From DATFLS01 sp964413425 (GTDB lineage Bacteria; Fidelibacterota; JAANXI01), in assembly GCA_964413425.1 (NCBI GenBank), contig CAYPST010000131.1, positions 1 through 10,509 of the forward strand: a stretch of 10,509 nucleotides of DNA, read 5' to 3'. The translations under genes and the position numbers were made by a program. Below, piece by piece: positions 5,151-10,509 of this stretch; the stretch's first letter is position 1; each line of letters begins with the position of its first letter. The notes beneath the pieces are model-generated. The model was not told the DNA's origin. It worked only from the letters and a program-made list of their open reading frames with translations, and searched no databases.

Positions 5151-7373
5151 ATGAGGTATAAAAGCATTAAAATGGAAAAATCAAAAGGAAGCGGCTGTCC
5201 TTTTCACGAAGGACAGTCAATGTCTGAAGCAGGTAGTGGAACGTCAAACGAAGATTGGTGGCCCAATAAACTGAATCTGGATATTCTTCGCCAGCATTCC
5301 TCTCTGTCTAACCCCATGGGTGAGGATTTTAACTATGCCGAAGAATTCAAAAAACTGGATCTGAAAGCGGTGAAGCAAGATCTCCATGATCTCATGACCG
5401 ATTCCAAGGAGTGGTGGCCGGCAGATTGGGGACACTACGGTCCGCTTTTTATCCGGATGGCGTGGCACAGCGCAGGTACCTATCGCGTGGCCGATGGCCG
5501 CGGAGGAGGAAGTACGGGTAACCAGCGTTTTGCTCCGGTAAACGCCTGGCCGGATAACGTGAGCCTCGACAAAGCACGCCGTTTGCTCTGGCCTATCAAA
5601 CAAAAATACGGGAAAAAACTTTCCTGGGCTGACCTGATGATCCTGGCCGGTAATGTTGCCCTGGAATCCATGGGCTTCGAAACCTTCGGGTTCGGAGGCG
5701 GCCGTGAAGATGTATGGGAACCTGAAAAAGACATTAACTGGGGACCGGAACACGAGTGGCTGGCAGACGAGCGCCATGACGCGGAGGGGAACCTTGAAGG
5801 ACGTCTCGCTGCCGACCATATGGGGTTGATTTATGTCAACCCGGAAGGACCAAACGGCGAACCGGATCCTGCTAAATCTGCGAAATTCATTCGTCAGTCC
5901 TTCAAACGCATGGCCATGAACGATGAAGAAACGGTTGCGCTGATCGCCGGCGGACACACGTTCGGCAAAGTGCACGGTGCCGCTCCCGAAGAACATCTCG
6001 GTGCTGATCCCGAAGCAGCTGCCATGGAGCAGCAGGGCCTGGGCTGGGAAAACAGCTATGGCACCGGAAAAGGACCCGATACGATTACCAGTGGTCTTGA
6101 AGGCGCCTGGACCGCTAAGCCCATTGAGTGGGACATGGGCTTCTTTGAAAACCTGTTCGGGTATGAATGGGAGCTGACCAAAAGTCCCGCCGGGAAGTAT
6201 CAGTGGACGCCGAAGGACGAGGCTGCGAAGGAAACCGTGCCGGATGCACATGATCCTCAGAAGAAGAACGCTCCGATGATGCTCACCACGGATCTCGCTC
6301 TGAAAGTGGATCCGGAATACGAAAAGATTTCCAGACGATTTTATGAAAATCCGGATGAGTTTGCGGACACCTTTGCCCGTGCATGGTTTAAGCTTGTGCA
6401 TCGCGATATGGGGCCCAAATCCCGCTATCTCGGACCGGAAGTTCCGGAGGAAGATTTACTCTGGCAGGATCCGATTCCGGAAGTGAACCATGAACTAATC
6501 AATGATGAAGACATAGCGGAGCTCAAAGGCAAAATCCTTGACTCAGGTCTCTCCATATCCGAGCTCGTCGCTGGCGCCTGGGCTTCCGCATCCACCTTTC
6601 GTGGATCTGATAAGCGGGGCGGTGCAAACGGTTCGCGGGTCCGGCTGGAGCCTCAAAAGAATTGGGAGGTCAATAATCCTGAGCAGCTGGCTGAAGTACT
6701 GGAGACGCTTGAAGGAATTCAGGAAGCATTCAATAATGCCCAGTCAGGTGATAAACAGGTGTCCCTGGCAGACCTGATAGTGCTGGGTGGTTGCGCCGCA
6801 ATTGAACAGGCGGCGAAAAAAGCCGGTCACGACATCACGGTGCCATTTACACCGGGACGTGCCGATGCCACAGAAGAGCAAACTGACGCGGAGTCTTTTG
6901 ACGTGCTTGAACCACTGGCGGATGGTTTCCGGAATTATAAAAATGCCAATCACGACTGCATTGCGGAAGTGATGTTAGTTGATAAAGCCCAGTTATTGAC
7001 CTTGACCGCTCCCGAAATGACGGTGCTCATTGGTGGTATGCGAGTACTCAACACGAACTTTGACGGTTCACAGCATGGAGTCTTTACTCACAATCCTGAA
7101 ACGTTAACGAACGACTTCTTCGTGAATTTATTGGGCCTGGATACCACCTGGAAACCAATCGATGATGACGGTGAATTGTTTGAAGGTGTTGATAGTGCCA
7201 CCGGAAAAAGAAAATGGACGGCAACTCGTGCTGATCTGATCTTTGGTTCGAATTCGGAGCTCCGTGCTATAGCAGAAGTCTACGGTTCAGATGATGCTGA
7301 AAACAAATTCGTTCAAGATTTCGTGGCTGCCTGGGACAAAGTCATGAACTTGGACCGGTTTGATCTGGTGTAA
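5151..7373 (+). CDS. katG: Catalase-peroxidase KatG
   Basis: Bifunctional haem enzyme that converts hydrogen peroxide to water and oxygen and also has peroxidase activity, protecting against oxidative stress. The length (740 residues) is that of full KatG, with the usual duplicated peroxidase domains. Numbered from the ATG at 5151, the distal pocket is Arg102, Trp105, His106 (RMAWHSAGTYR). The Met-Tyr-Trp crosslink residues needed for catalase activity are Trp105, Tyr228 (LIYVNPEGPNG) and Met254 (KRMAMNDEE). The proximal haem ligand is His269 (IAGGHTFGKVHG). SRYLGPEVP and the C-terminal domain are intact. The start is uncertain. An in-frame ATG at 5172 gives MEKSKGSGCPFHEG, the typical KatG N-terminus, so I favour it. 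GAGG (5153-5156) is the only ribosome-binding-like sequence and is 15 nt from it, while the 5151 ATG has none. No signal peptide is seen, so it is cytoplasmic. No furA/perR-type regulator is adjacent. Confidence 0.98.
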   Translation: MRYKSIKMEKSKGSGCPFHEGQSMSEAGSGTSNEDWWPNKLNLDILRQHSSLSNPMGEDFNYAEEFKKLDLKAVKQDLHDLMTDSKEWWPADWGHYGPLFIRMAWHSAGTYRVADGRGGGSTGNQRFAPVNAWPDNVSLDKARRLLWPIKQKYGKKLSWADLMILAGNVALESMGFETFGFGGGREDVWEPEKDINWGPEHEWLADERHDAEGNLEGRLAADHMGLIYVNPEGPNGEPDPAKSAKFIRQSFKRMAMNDEETVALIAGGHTFGKVHGAAPEEHLGADPEAAAMEQQGLGWENSYGTGKGPDTITSGLEGAWTAKPIEWDMGFFENLFGYEWELTKSPAGKYQWTPKDEAAKETVPDAHDPQKKNAPMMLTTDLALKVDPEYEKISRRFYENPDEFADTFARAWFKLVHRDMGPKSRYLGPEVPEEDLLWQDPIPEVNHELINDEDIAELKGKILDSGLSISELVAGAWASASTFRGSDKRGGANGSRVRLEPQKNWEVNNPEQLAEVLETLEGIQEAFNNAQSGDKQVSLADLIVLGGCAAIEQAAKKAGHDITVPFTPGRADATEEQTDAESFDVLEPLADGFRNYKNANHDCIAEVMLVDKAQLLTLTAPEMTVLIGGMRVLNTNFDGSQHGVFTHNPETLTNDFFVNLLGLDTTWKPIDDDGELFEGVDSATGKRKWTATRADLIFGSNSELRAIAEVYGSDDAENKFVQDFVAAWDKVMNLDRFDLV

Positions 7374-7379
7374 CTATTC

Positions 7380-7421
7380 CCCAAATTGAGCGATTTATGG
7401 AAATAAATCGCTCAATTTGGG
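7380..7421. terminator. Bidirectional terminator hairpin between katG and minus-strand operon
   Basis: CCCAAATTGAGCGATTTA (7380-7397) and its exact reverse complement (7404-7421) form an 18-bp perfect stem with a 6-nt TGGAAA loop, 6 nt after the katG stop. ATTTTGTT follows on the plus strand, giving a modest U-tract for katG. On the minus strand the downstream tract is weaker (GGAATAG). The minus-strand aminotransferase gene ends at 7504 pointing toward it, so it probably stops convergent transcription from both sides. Confidence 0.85.
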
Positions 7422-7430
7422 ATTTTGTTA

Positions 7431-7465
7431 ATTCATTCGTGTTCACTTGTGTCAATTCGTGGTTT
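7431..7465. repeat. Degenerate 10-bp tandem repeat
   Basis: Three consecutive 10-mers, ATTCATTCGT (7431), GTTCACTTGT (7441) and GTCAATTCGT (7451), plus a partial fourth GGTTT, share the consensus GTTCAnTcGT. The period is exactly 10 bp. The array is non-coding and lies just beyond the katG terminator. Confidence 0.55.
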
Positions 7466-7503
7466 CTCCCAAGGGGATCCCTTACGGGATATAGTGGACT
7501 CTA

Positions 7504-8769
7504 TTATACTTTCACAGCTTTCCCGACGGCTCTTTCCAGCATATCGCCTACTTTCTCCGCCGCCCCCGGAACGGGATCCGATAACATCGGGAGGAAAATC
7601 AGCCGTTTGAATACGTCTTCCGTGACAGGGAAATCCCCCTCTTTGTACCCCTGGTAGTCGCCGCCGAGCGGGCCCCTATTCCTGGTGAATATGTCAAATC
7701 CCTCGGCAAATAATTTCAGAACGTGCAGTAAATTATATGGACTTCTGGAGACATTCAATCCCTCCTCTTTGAGCAAATCAATGAGCTGTTCGGTATCGAG
7801 CCCATCATGCTCGTCCGGTTCATGCACCACCGGAAAGGCATAGTATCCGCCGCGTTCGGCCCCCGGATACACTTTGAGTGAGTGTATACCCGGCGACGAC
7901 TCGATGCGCTCTTCAACTGCTTCCACATACTCTTTCCGCCGGGCATTGAGACCGGGTAATTTTTTCAACTGGACGTTGGCAATACCGATTCCCAGTGGAT
8001 GAGCGCGAAATTTCATGCCCAACCCCAGCGGTTGAAGATCCTTATATTTTTCGGTGTACAGATCAATGCCGCCCATGCGATTCACCTGTCCGGCCAGACA
8101 GGCCCGTTCGAAAATCTCCGAATCGTTGGTGGCCAGTGCGCCACCTTCCCCGGCACTGACCGGTTTTGTTCCCTGCAAACTCCACGCACCCACCTGACCA
8201 ATGGTTCCAACCAGCCGGCCATTGAACTTTGCGCCGTGGGCGTGGGAACAATCTTCGATAACGGGCACTCCTGTTTCATCGCTGATAGCCATGAGTCTGT
8301 CCATATCACAGACGTTTCCCCAGAGATGGACAGCAACGATGGCCCGGGTGTTCTCAGTGATTTTCGCCCGGACGTCCTCCGGATCCATCTGCAGGGTGTC
8401 CGGGTCACACTCCACGAAGACCGGGCGCGCCCCGAGAAACAGGGCGGGAGCAACGCTGCAAATCCAGGTGTAGGTGGGACAGATGACCTCGTCACCGGGT
8501 CCGACGCCCAAACCGAAAAACGCGCTGTAGAGTGCCGAACTGCCGTTAAAGGTGGAGATTGCATACTTCAGTCCGGTCCATTCACGCCAGTTATTCTCGA
8601 ATTCCCGCATCAAGGGGGTTCCGCCCGACAGTTCGTTGCGCAGGGTCATATCATACACCACCTGTGCCTCCTCCTGCGTCACCTGTTTCCAGTTGTCCAG
8701 TTCCGGTTGTTCCGGAAACGCGGTTTGAATAAAAATCGGAATTGCCGACTCCGTATTTTGTGTAGTCAT
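7504..8769 (-). CDS. DegT/DnrJ/EryC1/StrS-family PLP-dependent aminotransferase
   Basis: 421-residue enzyme of the fold-type I PLP family that usually transfers an amino group to nucleotide-linked keto-sugars in cell-surface or antibiotic sugar synthesis. Some members are dehydratases or have other roles. Visible features are the N-terminal NELSGGTPLMREFENNW; the cofactor-phosphate region NGSSAL (residues 75-80); GDEVICPTYTW (92-102); VIEDCSHAHGA (170-180, with Asp173 expected to bind the pyridine nitrogen); and SLQGTKPVSAGEGGAL (197-212), whose Lys202 should form the Schiff base with PLP. Length is slightly above the common 370-400, with an extended C-terminus. The ATG has a strong ribosome binding site (AAGGGGAG, spacing 5) that lies just past the stop of the upstream GH28-like gene, 11 bp away, so the two form an operon. 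The substrate cannot be told from sequence. Proximity to a glycoside hydrolase suggests a sugar substrate. Confidence 0.93.
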   Translation of the reverse strand: MTTQNTESAIPIFIQTAFPEQPELDNWKQVTQEEAQVVYDMTLRNELSGGTPLMREFENNWREWTGLKYAISTFNGSSALYSAFFGLGVGPGDEVICPTYTWICSVAPALFLGARPVFVECDPDTLQMDPEDVRAKITENTRAIVAVHLWGNVCDMDRLMAISDETGVPVIEDCSHAHGAKFNGRLVGTIGQVGAWSLQGTKPVSAGEGGALATNDSEIFERACLAGQVNRMGGIDLYTEKYKDLQPLGLGMKFRAHPLGIGIANVQLKKLPGLNARRKEYVEAVEERIESSPGIHSLKVYPGAERGGYYAFPVVHEPDEHDGLDTEQLIDLLKEEGLNVSRSPYNLLHVLKLFAEGFDIFTRNRGPLGGDYQGYKEGDFPVTEDVFKRLIFLPMLSDPVPGAAEKVGDMLERAVGKAVKV

Positions 8770-8780
8770 AGTACTCCCCT

Positions 8781-10370
8781 TTATTGGTTTGTTAAGGTTT
8801 GCTTTATTCGACTGAAGTCGTTTCCTGATAACTTAATTTCCTTCCACCTGTTGTCAGCCACTTTCAGAAACTGGTCAGTCCCGGCGGCCGGCATACAGCC
8901 CCGGATCATCGCCTGGGTCACACCATGAAATCGCATCACAGGTTCGCCTCCCGGTGATTGTTGTGCCCCGAACGAGTCGATGTGCAGGCGGGATACGTTG
9001 TCGGCAATGAGCGCGTGACGATAATCCGGCGATTGCAGCGACAGAGAAATATTCCGCAAGGTTAATCCGTCCACGTGGCGAGAGTAAAACCCATAAGAGG
9101 GAAGCGTCCCGAACATGGTCGCTTCCGGATATTTGCTTTCGTGTTCCGGTACCTCAACAGTTGTGTGCTCGAGCGTGCCTCCGCCCGTATAGGTGATTCG
9201 AATGTTATCCAGCACGACCTGCTCTATGCTCTGATCCGGGATGCCCACAATCGGACAGGGGAGCTCTGCTCCGGTGGCCACAATGTTGCTGATGATCACG
9301 TTCTTCAGCGTTCCCGGAACCGGTGTTTCCATATCGCGTCCCCGGTTGCCGAGCCGGAGAAATATGGGAGCTCGGACATTGATCATCGAAATGTTGGAGA
9401 TCGTGACGCCGTCGATGTCTCCGCCATCCACCGATTCCAGGGCGATACCGGCGATGGGAGGCCGTCCCGTATCTCGTCCGGAAACGGTCGGCCCTTCCGG
9501 ATCTCTGTTGTAAATGACGCAATTACTTACCGTGATGTATTTAAACCCGCCGCCTGATTCGGTGCCGAGTTTAAAGCCGTTACAGTTGGTGGCCAGCACA
9601 CAGTTTGTGACCGTCAGGTGTTCCACTGCCCGCCGTTCGCCCAGCGAAAAACTCGCTTTCGGCACAATGGCGTCGTCATAGGTTTCGATCTGGCAGTTGG
9701 AAATACGCACGTGCTTGCAGCCATCGGGATCAATCCCGTCGCAGTACCCATTGAAGATATTCACCCCATCGATGTTCACATAATCCGTGCCCAACATACT
9801 GATCGCATAGTTCGGCGCATTCAGGATGGTAATGTCCTGAATCGTCACATGTTTACAGCGTTTCAGTGCAATGGATTTGGGACCACCACGGCTGGTGCGG
9901 TTTCCATCGATGGTGCCGGTGCCGAGAATGGCGACATTTTCGATGTCCTCTCCCCAGAGGTGCGCATAGTGAAAGTAACTCGTTTCGTGATCCGCATCAT
10001 TTTCAAAATCCAGTTTTTCATAGGGATCAAAATCGTCTTCATCTTTGCTCGCTCTAATGAGTGCTCCATGATCCAGATATAATGCCACGTGGCTTCGTAA
10101 ATGCAAGCTTCCGGTTAAATATATCCCAGGAGGAAAATAGACTGTGCCGCCGCCCTCGTCATAACATGTATTAATCGCTTTTTGGATTGCTTCTGTATCG
10201 TTCGTCTCACCATCTGCGGTTGCGCCGAATTCCAGGACGTTATACGACGCCGGTATAATCTGTGATGTCCCGGCCGATGCCATAGTCGAAATACAGGTCA
10301 GGCTTCCAAGCGGGAAAATGAAACCTGCCCAAATGACAATCAGTTTGATTTTCATGGCTTTCCTCTTCAT
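8781..10370 (-). CDS. Exported GH28-like right-handed beta-helix glycosidase
   Basis: A 529-residue frame. The second in-frame ATG (10355, residue 6) is the better start because AGAGGA lies 5 nt before it, while the first ATG (10370) has no ribosome binding site. From there MKIKLIVIWAGFIFPLGSL forms a Sec signal peptide with likely cleavage after ASA (residues 31-33 of the longer frame). The mature protein opens with YNVLEFGATADGETNDTEAI, the standard start of pectin-lyase-fold GH28 proteins. It continues with many short beta-helix coils (VTIQDITILN, VRISNCQIE, ITVSNCVIY). The GH28 signature region is CDGIDPDG (210-217) and DDAI (232-235). The usual Asn-Thr-Asp is Cys-Asp here, and the usual Gly-His-Gly is replaced by NGFKLGTESGGG (264-275). 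It is therefore in a divergent subfamily, and polygalacturonase activity should not be assumed. Probably periplasmic or secreted, acting on pectin-like or other acidic polysaccharides. First gene of the operon with the downstream aminotransferase. Confidence 0.9.
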   Translation of the reverse strand: MKRKAMKIKLIVIWAGFIFPLGSLTCISTMASAGTSQIIPASYNVLEFGATADGETNDTEAIQKAINTCYDEGGGTVYFPPGIYLTGSLHLRSHVALYLDHGALIRASKDEDDFDPYEKLDFENDADHETSYFHYAHLWGEDIENVAILGTGTIDGNRTSRGGPKSIALKRCKHVTIQDITILNAPNYAISMLGTDYVNIDGVNIFNGYCDGIDPDGCKHVRISNCQIETYDDAIVPKASFSLGERRAVEHLTVTNCVLATNCNGFKLGTESGGGFKYITVSNCVIYNRDPEGPTVSGRDTGRPPIAGIALESVDGGDIDGVTISNISMINVRAPIFLRLGNRGRDMETPVPGTLKNVIISNIVATGAELPCPIVGIPDQSIEQVVLDNIRITYTGGGTLEHTTVEVPEHESKYPEATMFGTLPSYGFYSRHVDGLTLRNISLSLQSPDYRHALIADNVSRLHIDSFGAQQSPGGEPVMRFHGVTQAMIRGCMPAAGTDQFLKVADNRWKEIKLSGNDFSRIKQTLTNQ

Positions 10371-10419
10371 GGAATTAAAGAATATGGATATTTAGCCTGC
10401 CCAGTAGATCTTTGAACGC

Positions 10420-10501
10420 TGGGAATGAAGTCGTTTCTAATCCCAGGGGATGCCTATGGTATTCATCCCGGGATTTATCCCGAAGTTATATTAATATAAC
10501 T
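10420..10501 (-). promoter_or_regulatory. Palindrome-rich leader/operator region of GH28 operon
   Basis: Upstream of the operon lie an 18-bp perfect A/T-rich palindrome AGTTATATTAATATAACT (10484-10501), a CGGGAT-TT-ATCCCG hairpin (10469-10482), and a wider CTGGGA/TCCCAG pair near 10420-10446. The palindrome could be a site for a dimeric regulator, and the hairpins could lie in the 5' leader. No clear promoter hexamers were identified, and the window ends before any divergent gene is seen. Confidence 0.4.
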
Positions 10502-10509
10502 CAAATCAT

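Noticed and set aside
5244..6401. 385-codon minus-strand open frame
   Set aside because: It lies entirely antisense to katG, whose reading frame is certain; it is a codon-usage shadow.
7999..8928. 309-codon plus-strand open frame
   Set aside because: Antisense to the aminotransferase and the end of the GH28-like gene, both with clear conserved motifs. It has no recognisable domains.
1..10509. CRISPR array, tRNA and rRNA genes
   Set aside because: No regularly spaced identical repeats, no tRNA-like cloverleaf and no rRNA-like conserved segments were seen while reading.

Overview
Bacterial chromosomal DNA in three parts: an accessory mobile island (1 to about 4572), a katG gene (5151-7373, + strand), and a convergent two-gene minus-strand operon (10370 to 7504). 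The host cannot be identified with confidence. The diderm-style KatG, the exported GH28-type beta-helix protein, the DegT-type aminotransferase and the moderate GC of these genes fit a free-living environmental heterotroph, perhaps of the Bacteroidota/Balneolota/Calditrichota kind, but that is a guess. The island is much more mixed in composition: the first cassette gene is very A/T-rich and the intron is very G/C-rich. || Island layout: remnants of two transposases (IS1182-like N-terminus, IS1595/ISXO2-like C-terminus) are fused at 119-553. Next is an intact A/T-rich gene of unknown function (589-1416), followed by an attC-like recombination site (1522-1720). An EcoRV-type restriction-modification pair comes next. 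The endonuclease is broken by two frame disruptions (1814-2494) and the DNA adenine methyltransferase is intact (2527-3465). A second attC-like site (3490-4572) follows the methyltransferase. || The two attC-like sites share R''/L'' and L'/R' arms, the same two unpaired (extrahelical) bases and, after insertions are removed, nearly equal lengths (199 and about 202 nt). I read the region as part of an integron cassette array. No integrase gene lies in the window. || The second attC has been hit twice: by a 97-bp MITE-like element with 11-bp perfect terminal inverted repeats and a 3-bp AAC duplication, and by a 781-nt group II intron that has lost almost all of its maturase gene. Removing the proposed intron (3789-4569) joins GTTA to AGC and restores a consensus GTTRRRY box, which supports both the attC call and the intron boundaries. 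|| Region 4573-5150 has no convincing gene but holds interlocking inverted repeats. katG encodes a full-length bifunctional catalase-peroxidase with all catalytic residues. An 18-bp-stem hairpin (7380-7421) lies between katG and the convergent operon and probably terminates both. The operon encodes an exported GH28-like protein and a PLP-dependent DegT/DnrJ/EryC1/StrS-family enzyme, 11 bp apart.
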